NCBI GenBank assembly: GCA_037126765.1
Contig: JBBCBC010000001.1
Span: forward strand, 34,022,804-34,086,803
Reading direction: 5' to 3'
Origin: Stenogyne calaminthoides
Taxonomy: Eukaryota > Streptophyta > Magnoliopsida > Lamiales > Lamiaceae
Length of the DNA stretch: 64,000 nt
Shown: piece after piece, positions 1 through 11,799 of the stretch
Layout of the letters: each line of letters opens with the position of its first letter
How positions within the stretch are numbered: position 1 is the stretch's first letter
Position numbers and translations under genes: made by a program
The notes under the pieces: model-generated
Told to the model about the DNA's origin: nothing
The model's database searches: none
Seen by the model: only the letters and a program-made list of their open reading frames with translations

Positions 1-130
1 ATCTGCATCCACAATTCATCCCCAATTCACACCACAATGTTCAATTCCAAAAATCCGTAACCAGGATCATTCAATTTCAGAAATCCTTAATCCCTTAAAT
101 CACACGTTCGATCATCCTAGCCGTGGGACT

Positions 131-337
131 TTGTCTCTTACTGTCATCAGGCGCGGCGAAATGAAGATTACAAGCAGTAGCCATGGTGATGATTATCACA
201 AGCGATTCCGCTTCGATAGACGAGTACTGAGCTCTTTCGATCATCCCCTGCTGCCCAAACTACATGGAGCTTTGATCACCGATAACATCGCAATCGATTA
301 CTGCCCTGGCCGCGTTCTCAATTCATCGGGTAATTAA
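131..337 (+). pseudogene. AGC-family protein kinase fragment (OXI1/UCN-like N-lobe)
   Basis: A 68-codon open frame whose second half reads RVLSSFDHPLLPKLHGAL, then IDYCPGR. This matches the N-lobe of plant AGC-VIII serine/threonine kinases (OXI1/UNICORN group), where an 'RVLS-FDHP-L-P-LHG' helix is followed by an 'IDYCPG-DLN' hinge. The glycine-rich loop, the catalytic HRD-type loop and DFG are all absent. After VLNSSGN the frame stops and nothing kinase-like follows within a kilobase. A kinase of this family is several hundred residues long, so this is about a tenth of it. It lies just upstream of transposon remains and could be a captured or decayed host fragment; the window edge hides what precedes it. 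Kinase identity is an inference from motif resemblance. Confidence 0.6.
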
Positions 338-1588
338 GTCGATCTAGTAGTAATTACGAATTAGTACTCTGCTTATTCTTGTCTTAATTGAATCTGATTT
401 AATATTTTATGCGGCGGAATTGGTATTGACGGTGGAGTCCACAAATTTGGTATTCATTCATATAATTGGATAGAATTAGTATACATCGATCTTGATAAAT
501 TATAAGAATGTGATTAATTTGGTTGATAAGCTCAGGTATTCAATTTTAATATTTGCCACAATTTTAGAAATTTTGGAATTCTGTCGGGACCAGTTTAAGA
601 CGTCAAGCCCGCCCATTAATTATCAATGAATTGGGTTTGGAGCCAAAAAGTGCCATTTTTTTAAATGGGATTTCAGAACGTGAATTAGTGGAAAAATTCT
701 AACCAAATCATTTTCCAAATTTGATTAGGGATATTCCCTTCTTAATCAGAGATATTGACGTACCCTATTTACAAGTTCATTTGTTTTTATACTCGATCAA
801 AGCCAAAAACCTCTCAAACCCTTCTTTTTAATATCGTGAATGATCAACACTTATCTTCCATCGTTTCCTCTCTCCTCTCATCAACAGAGTTTCTGGTAAC
901 TCTTCCCCTTTTTGTGTTCATAGATATGTGGTTCTAGAGTTGCTAATCGTTCTGCTACTTGTTTATATATATGTGGTTTTGATTGTTGTACTATTTTCAC
1001 TGTATTTTCATAAATCATCGAACCCTTGCACATTAGATGAAATAAAATATGAATTTCACTAAAAATAATGGTCATCGTTTTGTTTGGAAATCTTCTTTCT
1101 AGTTTTAATATTTTTGCATCGAAGATGTGAAGATTGTCTGTGCATACCTATTTTTATATGTTGTGTGGACTGCCTAGTATAAGTCTGAGTTGCAGAGTTT
1201 GAAATAGGGGATAAAGTGGGATGAAAAGACAAGTCACATTGCATATATGAAACTTTTAACTTTTTTATTTAGTTTACTTTATTTCTCTTTTAATTAAAAT
1301 GTCAAAAGCAGTTTAAACCTTAGTTTCCCAATGCCTGGATAATTGGAGGTTGCCAACTTTTAGAAATAAAAATTAGAAATAAAGGCTGTTTATGCATTTA
1401 GGAGGTTGCAACTTTTCCAATTCAAACTAGAGAATGGTATAGTTATATTGAAATTACTGAAATTACATTAGGGTTAAAATCGGTTAAGAAATCACCTAAT
1501 AGGGCTAATACACCAAAAATACTTGATCCAAATTAATATAATACTTGTTTTCTGATGGAGATCTTATAGTACTTATGTATTGGCTAAA
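338..1588. other. AT-rich stretch without recognisable gene
   Basis: No reading frame longer than about 60 codons resembles anything I know. The stretch holds T-rich and A-rich tracts. A clean splice-like or promoter structure is not visible. Confidence 0.6.
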
Positions 1589-2500
1589 ATATGGATGAAT
1601 TTAATTCATTCTATGTTAACCTTCTATGTATTAAAAGAGATCTTGTGGGATGTTATGGTTCTGACATCAGTGTTGCACATGATATTAAAAGACATCAGTT
1701 TCCTGAAATTTTGATGAGCTTAACTACTGAAATTTGTAGATTAATGTATATAATGGGTGAGGTCTTTAAGACTTCCTTTACTTTGGTGTTTTAGGCTGAT
1801 TTATACTATTAGTACAAGTTAGTTGGGTGTTTACTTTTGATTTTGTGGGTTTTTCACTATCATTTTATGTACTTTGTTAAAGACACAACTCTTCTTTGCA
1901 TTTAAAGCTGGGAAAACTTGCCTTTTTACAAATATATTTCCTCTTGTTGGTTTACAACTTGACATATGACCTACGCCAATAATGTTAGACATCAATTGCT
2001 GCACATGATATTAAAAACATCAGTTGCCTGAAATTTTGATGAGCTTAACCACTGTAATTTGTAGATTAATGCATATAATGGGTGAAGTCTTTAAGGCATC
2101 CTTTACTTTGGTGTCTTAGGTTGGTTTATAATATTAGTACAAGTTAGTTGGGTTGAAATTTGAAGCTTCAGTTCCTTCAACAATGACCTCAGATCTGAAA
2201 TCCTATGTGACAAAACAGTGATTTAAGCTGTGGCATTTTGTCAAGATTGTTCAGTGGGTAATTGATAATCTGTTTTCCATTGATTTAATTAAGGCTCAAA
2301 GATAAAATAAAAGTAAATATTGTTGCTGGTCCTTTCTTCCATACATGAAACCTCTCAAATTCCATCCACGGAGAGCGTCCTGCATGCATCAAATATGGAT
2401 GACTTTAGTTCATTCTATGTTAACCTTCTTTTTATTAAAAAGATCTTGTGGGATGTTATGTTTCTGATATCAGTTGCTGCACATGATCTAGTTAAAAATT
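1589..2500 (+). repeat. Diverged direct duplications (three partial copies)
   Basis: Segments repeat with about 85-90% identity by eye. Bases 1663-1830 recur at 1986-2157 (shared core 'gatgagcttaac' and 'acaagttagttgggt'). Bases 1589-1667 recur at 2397-2491 (shared core 'ttcattctatgttaacctt'). The order of the blocks differs between copies, so this is duplication with rearrangement and not a simple tandem array. The copies lie upstream of the CACTA transposase remains and may be part of the same element. Confidence 0.65.
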
Positions 2501-2835
2501 CTTCATTTTTCAGGTTTGTGATATGGCTCTTGAGGTCCATCGAACTTGAAATGTGCCTTGAACTTCGTTTCGCACAATCTCTTTTCAAAGGACTTTTAAA
2601 TAATGATAGAGTTACAGGAGGTCAAGATGAAACACCTCAAAAAGGGCGTCCAAATACTTTGCCAAACAAACACAACTCTAGCCGTCCACAAAATCCTCTT
2701 ACTTCTGGAACTCGAAGTGCAAACAATTTCTCAAACTTAGCATCTGATGCTTCCGAACCCGTACATGAAACTTCTCAAATTCCATCTACGGAGAGTCCGC
2801 CCCCAAATGCATCAAACTTCTTCTTTCACCGCAAT
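2320..2835 (+). pseudogene. Ser/Pro/Asn-rich reading frame with internal repeat, possibly CACTA transposase N-terminus
   Basis: An open frame runs from 2320 to 3003, but only the part up to about 2835 is unlike the copia scrap that follows. The peptide ETSQIPSTES occurs twice (DNA 2341-2395 and 2764-2818), showing an internal duplication. The middle is polar and low in complexity (NKHNSSRPQNP and similar). It lies on the same strand as the Ptta/En/Spm transposase remains downstream and could be the N-terminal region of that gene, but I do not recognise a domain. Function unknown. Confidence 0.35.
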
Positions 2836-2936
2836 GTAAAGTTATTATTTTTAGGTGTTTTTTACGTGTTCTTATTTGAGGTTTATTGGTTGTTTGTGTT
2901 TTGTACCTTGACTGCTAATAGAGATAAATTGATCCT

Positions 2937-3555
2937 AGGGCTACAAAATGTGTTTTCTTGGGATATCCTTTTGGTACCAAAGGATATAGACTTCTTGATT
3001 TAGATACTGGGAAAATATTTGTTTCTAGAAATATTAGGTTTTTTGAATCTGTTATTCCCTTTTTTTGACAAGCAATATACAAAAAGTTTTATAAATGACT
3101 TGATTTCTAAATCTGCTCTATTTTCTAAGGATCTTTCTGATGATTTTTATTCTTTTGCTGAATCTATTGGTTTCTGTTGTGGCTCCTCATAATAGTGTTG
3201 CTAATGACATTACTTCTAATTCTGGTGATATGTTGTATACCTCGGTTTCGGATACTCATGATAGTGAAACTATTCATACTGATCATCAGGAGGAGTTAGA
3301 TAGCTTAGAGCCTGTTGTTATGCAAAATGTGCCTAATCAAAATGAACATAATGATGATGTTAGGAGATCTTCCAGAATTAGACAACCCCCTGCTTATCTT
3401 GATGTTTATTAAACTAATCTGCCTAGTTCTTTACAACATAATTATGTAAATATGTCCATTACAAAGGGTAATCAGTATCCTATATCTGATTATTTGTTTA
3501 CTTGTCATCTTTCTGATTCTCATAGAGACAGCCCCTATTTCCCAGATAATTGAAC
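2937..3555 (+). pseudogene. Ty1/copia polyprotein fragment (integrase-RT linker)
   Basis: Frame +2 from 2937 encodes CFLGYPFGTKGYRLLDL followed by a 'FVSRN-RFFE' motif. This is the segment just downstream of the copia integrase core. After a frame change, 3140-3412 encodes an acidic linker ending RRSSRIRQPPAYLDVY, the hallmark that precedes the reverse transcriptase in copia polyproteins. A further 3430-3540 stretch reads like 'ISDYL-TCHLSDSH', also normal at this spot. Neither LTRs, gag, protease nor RT are present, so this is a decayed internal scrap of about 600 bp. Confidence 0.8.
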
Positions 3556-3655
3556 ATAAGACCTGATGATATGTCAATAATTAAATCATATAAACATTAA
3601 AAGAAGGTAATTATGGGTTTTATGAATTTTTTATTTCTATCTTGGGTATGGTGAT

Positions 3656-4467
3656 GAAGTAGCTGATTTTTTATAATTTTTTGTAGTCTCTTGAACTTAA
3701 AGAACCGTGCGATCGGATTTACTTATATGAGTAAACCCACAGTACAGAGAAAAATGGGTGGAAATCCGACCAGGCAAAAGAAAATTGGGTAAGTCGTGTA
3801 GACATTTATGATATTTGATTATGTTATTATTGAGGTTAATTTACTTCTTTTTCAATTCAGTACGTAGCAGATTTTGTACCATTAATTCAGTTGCGTTTGA
3901 TTCTTTTCTGATTATTGTGGATGGTTAAGCATGTGAAGATAATCTCTAAATTTCTTTTCATAAGCAAATTCGGATAGAGGAAACAATTTTTATGGTTGAA
4001 TGCCTTCTGCCCAAATGTGAACTGATAAAATAAATTCATGAAAGGTTGGTGATCTGATCTTTGGGTTGTGGACATGAGAAAATCTCTTGGTCTATTTAAT
4101 TTGTGTCTTAGATTAATGATTTTGTTTAAACTGGTGATTCTTGTTTGTTCGAGGATAGGGAATTATTATTTTATTTACTTTATTTATGCTTAAATACCAG
4201 GAAACGATGAAACGTAAGCAAGAGGAATATTTTGAGCTCGGAATAGAGAAGACCGAAGCTGAGATAGTCTTGGAGGTGTTGGGCCATGGGGTTGGATATA
4301 CCTAATGCTATGGTTATGGTTCAAAGCCTCCAAGTAAATGTAGTTCATTGTACAATTCTTCTGCTGAATATGAAGATGAACTAAGAGAAACAACGGAAGA
4401 GTTGCAACAGTCTAGAGCTCAAGTGGAAGAACTACAAACTCAAGTAACTAGCTTGAAAGAGGATTAA
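3656..4467 (+). pseudogene. Ptta/En/Spm (CACTA) plant transposase remnant
   Basis: Two coding blocks separated by an AT-rich, intron-like gap. Block one (about 3690-3790) reads THSTEKNGWKSDQAKEN preceded by an in-frame stop; the 'ETH-kkdG-wv' pattern is typical of the Transposase_24 (Ptta/En/Spm) family. Block two (4207-4467) begins MKRKQEEYFELGIEKT, has one in-frame TAA near residue 35, then a C-terminal coiled coil (ELRETTEELQQSRAQVEELQ). Charged helices at the C-terminus are usual for this family. The same strand and proximity to the CACTA terminus at 21241 suggest that both belonged to one element before the 14.5-kb retrotransposon landed. The stop and missing middle make it non-functional. 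Confidence 0.65.
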
Positions 4468-5659
4468 AAAAATTAATTTTTTTTTTTTTGGGGACGGAGT
4501 TATTTTTGCTCCCGGCATCAAAATACAGAATCTCCATGATGTGCATAGCCCGAAAACTCTCAAAAAAATTCGTTCTAAGCCTTTCTCCTCTCGAGATTAG
4601 GTCTTGTAGATGTTATTTCGAATTGCAATTAGGTCTTGTAGATGCTGCAATTGCTGATTTTTTGGAGCATTGCAACTACTGATTTGATTCAAACATAAAT
4701 GTGGGTATGTGTGTGATACAATTTATGTTTTTAGCCAAGATATACGTGTATTGCGTGTATATAGATAGTGGTAGTACTGTACTTTGTATATTTCACTACC
4801 AAATTGTGCTAGTTATGGTGTGTAAGTAAAGATTGCTGCATTTTAGTTCGTGGATGTAATGATTAACAGAAGTTAGTGTAATTTGTTATACTCAATCTTA
4901 GATTTTGCTTATGTGAAGGAATTACTATGAGACCCGAGATTTAGTATAGCTGGAATTGTTTCATGCTTGTGTGTAATGGGATGGCATTCTGTGTTAACTT
5001 GAGTGAAATTTGGGACTGATGGTTTTGATTTTTGTGAACAGCTATGTATTTTTGTTTATTTTTCCTTTTATTTTCTGGATTTATCAACTGCTTGGGATTC
5101 TTGTTTAACTCATCCAGTCAATTATGGTGATTGTGATACTTCCATTATCTAATATTCTTTTACACAGTCTTAGATCTTGTGTGTCAGTGAAATTCCATAT
5201 TTAGCATATGTCTTGAGGGTTTTTCTGATAGTGATCCCTTCCACGGTGAAGTGAAAATATAATGTTTCGTTTGGACGTTTTGTTTTTGGTTTAATTGTTT
5301 GTGTTGTTTCTTACTGTTGGGGAAATCGTTTGTCGTGTAGGTTACAAGCTGCAAGCATGATTTCCATCTTCAATGCATTCTTGAATGGTATGTGTATTTG
5401 TGCATTTAAAGTTTAGGATTACCGTTTTCTTGATACTTCACGGAGTTATGCTTTCATATAAATTCATCTAATATGATATTTATTTTATAGGTGATATCTA
5501 CAGAGGAGAAGATTTTATCATTGTAGTTTGAAGTGCAAAAAGGAATAATGGCATGAAAATTAGTTTTGGAGATATATAAGACATTGTTTTTTTTAGTTTA
5601 TTGTTTCATGTAGTATTGATAACAAAGATTGTTGATTGATTTCTAATTGTTTGAAGGAG
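4468..5659. other. Non-coding AT-rich stretch, probable CACTA interior or 3' region
   Basis: No supported gene. Two short similar motifs with 'ttaggtcttgtagatg' occur at 4596-4650. The stretch ends at the TGTTT target site of the large retrotransposon and resumes after it at 20156, so it is contiguous in origin with 20156-21241. Confidence 0.55.
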
Positions 5660-5664
5660 TGTTT

Positions 5665-7223
5665 TGTTGGGAAATTTAGTGTTTTGATGAAAGTTCCAGA
5701 AACACATGTAATAGGACCAGTCAGACCTGTTAGCTGACTGATGTTTATATTACCGTTTATAGAATACCAGTTGATAATTACTATATAGAACAACTGATGT
5801 AATAGATAGGTCACATATTGAGGGGGAACCTCACTATGTATAGGTCAGATCTGAAGATATGAAAAACAGCTGATATCCGACAGGCCAGAATGCAAGAGAA
5901 GAACAGAAGATCAGATCGATCTGATCAAGTCAGATATCACAGCTGAAATCATAAAGCTCAAACTCAGAATACTTGAAGATCAGATGACTTCCAGAAGATC
6001 AGACCAGAAGACCTACATCAGCCGAGTCTGCTAGTTGAAGCTAAGTCAACCGGCACCAGAAGACTCAATCAGGTAGACTGGTCAGCTTGACTGATCAGGT
6101 CAGCTCACCAGGTGAAAACTGATATTTCACCAAATCATATGTCGATGATCTGAACAAGAAGAATGTCAACCTTAGTTGGAAGAACAACACTGAAAAGTGC
6201 GCCTGTTAACCAATAAGGACGAGACACGTATGATCGGAGCCGACAATTACGGGATTTGATGCTGCTCTCTTCTAACGGCTATAAAATACAAAATTCACAC
6301 TCTCGGCCATGCCGTTCCTGAAGCACGTCACATCAATCCTGCAAACCTACAAAATATAGCCAGAAATTCAAATTGCTCTCCAACAACTCTTTGATCTCAA
6401 GGTCTATAAATATGGGATCACACTTCAGAGTGAAGACACGGAAACACTGAACAATCAAGAAGCTCAAGCAATTATCAGAATTTCCGCACGAAGAACACGA
6501 ACAAGAAGATTGTTTTTATTAAGTGTTCATCCCATAAGTTCTTAGCATAGAAATCTTTTCATCTAGCTGATAGGCTATCTTAAACACTAGAAAAGATTTC
6601 ATAGTTGGAACCAAAACAATCTTATCCAAACCCAAAGTTAGGTTAAGTTGTTTAGCAAGATTTCAGACTAGGGTTTATAGTTCTGATTTCTGGGATCGGT
6701 TGAGTGAGAACTCTTTAAATATCTGTCGGTGTACTGTGTTGGACTAACACAAAAATCTAAGTCCAGTTGGTTTAGTTGGTGCCCCTTGTGATAGGGAAGA
6801 GTGGACGTAGGACTGGTTTGTCCGAACCACTATAAATCTTGTGTGCCTTTACTGCTTACACAATCGCACTCAACTATTAAAGTGCATACATATTCTAAGT
6901 TAAGATCAGCTAGCACCAAGCTTCTGATCTGATCAAGTTTGACACTTTAGTCAACTGGTTAAAAGACTGACTTTGGAATCTGATTTATCAAAACTAGTTT
7001 TTCACACGGGTAAAACTTAGCTTCCGCATTTTATCGCTTAAACCGATAGTAACCGAATCGATCCGCCTTGAGGCGATTAGTAAGGTGGTTATCGATCAAA
7101 CCGATTCACTCGACTCGATCAAAGCTAACCGCCATCACACCGATCTGCACAAAAAGTTTTCAGAAGTCTATTCACCCCTCCCCTCTAGACTTCTGCCCTC
7201 ACAAAACCCATTCGGGACCTACA
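5665..7223 (+). repeat. 5' LTR of the Sire-type element
   Basis: 1559 bp, TG...CA. It pairs with 18593-20155. A TATA-like TATAAATA at 6405-6412 is conserved in the other LTR (19324-19331) and is the likely core promoter. A second candidate, TATAAAATA, is near 6281. The first 450 bp contain more than 30 CAG/CTG triplets, which the 3' LTR has almost all lost. Confidence 0.93.
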
Positions 7224-7225
7224 AG

Positions 7226-7237
7226 TGGTATCAGAGC
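7226..7237 (+). promoter_or_regulatory. Primer binding site (tRNA-iMet)
   Basis: TGGTATCAGAGC lies two bases after the 5' LTR. It is complementary to the 3' end of plant initiator methionine tRNA, the usual primer for copia minus-strand DNA synthesis. Confidence 0.95.
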
Positions 7238-7359
7238 AGTGGTTCTACAGACCACTGGCTTTGAGTATCATCGAATCTTGAGGAAGAATCTTTGTGGTCA
7301 TTTGAACAGATCTTGAAAAACCGTTTTTAAAACTCATTCTTTTTCCAAAATCACTCAGC

Positions 7360-8568
7360 ATGGATAATACCTCTGATATGTATCATGATCTGCCGAAGTT
7401 CTCAATTGATGAGTATGCAGATTGGGACATTTATATGTGCAACCATCTGGGTTCGATTAGTGGCAGAATGATGGAAGTCATCAAAAGAGGACCCATCATC
7501 ATATATCACGACAACCCTGCAGTTGGAGGAGATCCAGACTTTGCCCCGGGAAATCTTGTACGAAAAAAGCCCACCTTTTGATGGATGCGAGAGGAAAGGA
7601 AATCGCATACTCGACACAATCGCCAGCATATTATCATGAAAACTATGGACAAGGTCACCAAGGAAAAGATTAAATATCTCAAAACTGCGAAAGCAATGTG
7701 GGACACTCTAGCTGAGATATGCGAGGGAAATGACCAGATAAAAGACAGCCGTCTACAAGACGAACTGGTGAAGTTCGAAAAACTGAAGATGCTGTCCAAC
7801 GAGACTATCAACGAACTCGATGGAAGGATTACTATGTCTGTGAATAAGTTACGAGAACTTGGTAGAGAGATGTCAGACAAGGATATCAACTACAAGATAT
7901 TAAGATCCCTTACCAAGAAATGGGATATGAAAGTCACGGTAATCAAGGATTGCCAAGACATTTCAAAAATGAAGCCGAGTAGCCTGTTCTTGAGCCTTAA
8001 AGCTCACGAGTTCGATTTAATTGAGAGAGACAAGCAGATGAAGATGAGGTGCCCATTTGAAGCCTCAACTTCTAAATCGATTTTGCTTTTAAGGCAACCA
8101 AAGAAGAGATCGAAGGCCAATGAACCCATTGGAAACATCATAAGTCGGTGAGCAGACGCTCTGCTACCGAAACTAGAAAAATCAAATATTCAACTTGGTA
8201 AGTATCGAAGATTCTATAAAGATTATCAACATAGTCGAGGAAGAGATAGGAGATCAGCCAACAGATCTCCAGAAAGAACCAGATCTGATGATCGAAGAGA
8301 TCACAGAGAAGAAAGGAAAAGAGATAATCTAAATGATGAGAGAAGAGATAACCAATCGCATGTAAGAAGCTCGTGACTACTATCGAAGAAGGAAGTCACC
8401 GATAGATCATACAGACGGAGTGATTCACCCGGAAGAAAAGGTTCCGTGGATCAAGGAGCGTGCTTCAACTGTGAGAAGCCAGGTCACTACAGCGCAGACT
8501 GCCCAGACCTGACGCCAAGAGAAAGGGAAGAAAAGAGGAACATAAGAGAGCAACGTGACAGGACGTAA
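7360..8568 (+). pseudogene. gag (nucleocapsid) of the Sire-type element, one or more breaks
   Basis: The frame starts MDNTSDMYHDLPKFS about 120 bases after the primer site. It contains a UBN2-type gag core (AKAMWDTLAEICEGNDQIKD, then LQDELVKFEKLKML) at 7690-7800. It ends with a zinc knuckle CFNCEKPGHYSADCP (C-x2-C-x4-H-x4-C) at 8461-8505, in the same frame as the start. Gag packages the element RNA into virus-like particles. A TGA at 7579-7581 interrupts the frame and the stretch between 8150 and 8460 is shifted, so no full-length product is predicted from this sequence as given. Some breaks coincide with expected CAG/CTG sites and may be sequence errors. Confidence 0.85.
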
Positions 8569-9202
8569 AAGCCATGGTTGCCGACATCGCCCGAATTGAC
8601 GATTCAGATCGCCCTCCGAGGATTCCGATACTCCTCCGTGAGAAGATTTTCGTCGACCAAAGAAGGTTGCTTGACTTCTATGAGAATGAAGATCCGATAT
8701 TCTCTTCGATGATGATGAGATCTCGCTTTGATGGCCAAGGAGGACCAATCTGAGGTAATCTCCAAACTCGCTTTGTTCGCTTTACACTGCTATCATTAGC
8801 ACACCTTTGGGAGATTGACCTGCAGCTTTACTCGAGCAATTGCTTGAGGATCTCTCCAATGCAAAGAGAGACACTTATGCTATAGTGGAAGTTTAAAAAT
8901 GACAAGTCGAGGATCGAAATAATCACTTGCTAAAGAGAATGATCTCGAGAAAAGCTTCAACTTAAATCATTAAACCGCCGTAAGGCAACCGAGGAACTTA
9001 ATATTCGAAAGTAAAACTTCGATCGAGAAGCGGATCAAAGATCGACTAGCAATTAACAAACAAACAAGTCGATGACTTCAAAATCCTCGCAAGCGAAATT
9101 TGATGAAATGCTTCCAAATGCATAATAGTCTAAAATCATCCGAGGATAATCAAGCAAGAAAAAATAGAAGTTTTTACAAAATCATCTAAAACTGTTCAAG
9201 AC

Positions 9203-9679
9203 ATGAACACCTATTTTCGAACAACAATTAACAAGAAGGGACTTGGGTATGAGAACTCTTCCACATCCTCAAAAGCCCCGGCTGATTCATCTCAAAAGGG
9301 TGTAATCAAACGAGTATCTGACAAAGATACACCAAAAGCCAAACTTGTATCTAATAAGGGAAAAAGACCGGTTGAGCAGGTAAGGCAGGTGCCTAACCAG
9401 AAGGGGAACAGAAATGGACCCCAACTGGTAAAGCATCAGCCGAGGAATCAACAGAAAAACCCAGTTCTTCTGAAGAGACCTCAACCTGATCAACAGATCA
9501 GATATCAGAAAAGACAACCTGTAAAAGGGAAGTCTAATCTGAGACCCAATCAAGGTCAGCTGCCTAATAAGCATGCTTTAGGTAAACTGCAAAAACCACC
9601 TATGCCAAAAAGATATGAATCTTTTGATGGTAGCAGTCGTACCTACCCCTATAATCAGAAATCTAAGGTCACAGACTGA
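9203..9679 (+). pseudogene. Basic Gln/Lys/Pro-rich gag-pol linker
   Basis: An open stretch of 158 codons, strongly basic and rich in Gln, Lys, Pro and Asn (for example KGKRPVEQVRQVPNQKGNR). Sire-type elements carry long, poorly conserved, basic stretches between the gag zinc knuckle and the protease, and position and composition fit that. The internal ATG is not necessarily a start, since gag and pol are expected to be one polyprotein. No enzymatic motif is visible. Flanking sequence (8570-9200 and 9680-9960) belongs to the same region but is frameshifted throughout. Confidence 0.6.
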
Positions 9680-9959
9680 ACCAACCAATCGGATGAAAAT
9701 AAGACAAACGTAAAAGATAAATCCCAAGTCTTCTAAGTCATCCAAGGTTCACACTAATAATCATACTAATCGAAAAGCATATAAAAGAGACGTATGATTA
9801 TGTTGATAGGTATGGGAGACAAATCGGGCCTTCGATCTAATCGATCTCAATAGAAGTGCTCGTTTGTATGGATCCCCAAAACTAATCCTAACCCCTCGGG
9901 ACCCAATCCAAAAGGGGTACCTAAAGCCCGATTTGGTCAGCGGGATCGCGTGGGACCCG

Positions 9960-10260
9960 CCAACAAAGGAGGTGTGCGAGCAACTATCTCGGTACATCGA
10001 TAGTGGATGCTCAAGGCACATGACCGAAGCAAACACCTCCTCAAAGACTTACATAGAAAAAGGCAGCGTGTACTCTTCTTTGGTGATGATAACTTTGGTT
10101 ATACCAAAGGATTCGAACCTTAGAGAATGATGATGTACACGAATCGAGTCTCGTATGTCGAAGGTCTAAAGCACAACCTATTATCGTTTCACAATTCTGC
10201 GACAACGGATTCAGTGTTGAGTTCTCGACTGATCAATGCACTATCAAGAATCGAGCCACT
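9960..10260 (+). pseudogene. Copia aspartic protease, partial
   Basis: Around 9990-10030 the sequence reads RYIDSGCSRHMTEA. D-S-G is the catalytic triad of copia proteases, here in the typical 'LDSGCSRHMTG' setting. This enzyme cleaves the gag-pol polyprotein. The downstream part (about 10080-10260) should hold the rest of the domain, but the frame is broken several times; an LTIEN-like hydrophobic patch is not preserved. Confidence 0.75.
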
Positions 10261-10329
10261 CAACAGATTTTGCTAACTGGTTCAAGGAAAGGGACGATCT
10301 ACACAAGATTGGAACAGTTGCCCAAGAAA

Positions 10330-11340
10330 TACATGCCTAATTGTTAAGAGTTCCAAAAGTAGCAGTTGGCTCTGGCACAAAAGAATGAGTCATCCCGAAC
10401 TTTAAAGCTCTTAATAAGATAAAGAAGGATGTCTCTAGTGGAAGGACTTCCAATGAAGTATTTTCAAAGGATCGGACATGTCTTTGCATGTCGGAAGGGG
10501 AAACAGTCAAAGCTTCATTCAAGGGAATTCTGGACCGCAAGATCCAAGATCTTCGCGCAACCGCTTCATATGGATCTATTTGGACCCGCCACACCCGTCG
10601 GTCTCGGAAATGACGAAATATACTCGTAATCGTGGATGATTATTCCAAGTTTACAGGTTATATTCTTACATAAGAAGAATGAGACGACAAACGAAGATAC
10701 CCGAAATTTGCTTAAAAGATTACAAAATGAGAAGGGTGTCGGTGTAGTAAAAATCGACGGATAAAGGTGCGCAATTTAAAACTCTTTTATAACCGATTTT
10801 TGCTCTAAGTTTGGTATATCTTGCATGAGACATCACCGCAAGAACGCCACAAATGTAATGGAGTAGCGAACGAAGAAACAGAACACTCAAAGAAGTTTTG
10901 CCGCACGATGTTAAATTTTGAACATGCAATACCAAGTCGTTTTACGGGCGTAAGCAATCAACACTTTGCATGTCATACTCGAATGATGTCTTCCGACTAA
11001 GGCTCACTACAAAACACCCTATGAATCGTGGAAGGGCGTAAAAACCTTGTGTTTCTTACTTCCATGTTTTTGGGTGTAAGTGTTTCATACACAACAATGG
11101 GAAGAGTCGGTTTGAAGACTTTTGAGGCCAAGTCGGATGAGGGTATATTCTTAGGATATTCCTCATCGAGCAAAACTTTCGGGGTTTACAAATGCATTTA
11201 ACCCTAGTTGTGGAAGAAACACCCCATGTAGTCTTTGATAAAGCATCTTCCGAACAAGAGAAATCGCCTCGAGAACAAGATGTACTGATCAACCAAAGAC
11301 TGATGCTCGGAAAATGGATCACCTAACGATCAAGGAAAAA
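10330..11340 (+). pseudogene. Copia integrase, frameshifted
   Basis: The GAG_pre-integrase segment is at 10370-10560 (a Trp-His-Lys-Arg-Met-Ser-His-like beginning in one frame, then material in another). The integrase core begins with LHMDLFGPATPVG near 10565, which contains the first catalytic aspartate, followed by VDDYSKF at about 10636. Later pieces, near 10860-11200, match the 'HNNGKSRFEDFEAKSDEG-FLGYS' stretch that follows the core. Frames change every 60-150 bases. The 540 bases from 10741 to 11280 contain a single CAG and no CTG, which is far below the neighbouring intact RT segment. Confidence 0.8.
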
Positions 11341-11799
11341 GGATCGAAAATCGTAATAAAGATACATTCCAGTGTCTAGGCTGATTCACCAGATCAATCG
11401 GATCCTAAGGTACGAAAAAACTGCCGATGAAGAAGTTCGGTACAAATGAGACAAGATCAACCGAACCATCCGGTTCGGGGGAACAACCGGTTCCCACGAA
11501 CGGACATCGAAGACATGATGAGTCCAACATCACCGAGACATGTTCTTATCAAGTGGATCATAACTCGCACCACTCTCTCGATCGCTAGTAATGAACCTTT
11601 ATCGAAAATGGATGATGTTCTCCAAACCGACGCAAATCGTAATTGAAGGACACGGATAACCGGTCATCCAACCGATCCGATCGCCGGAGACCCATCGATA
11701 GAGTTAAAACTAGACATCGATTGGTGAAAGTGCCATGTATTGTTTGTTATCCGCCTGAAGAAGGAACCAACAACCGTAGAGGAAGCTCTACAAGACGCT

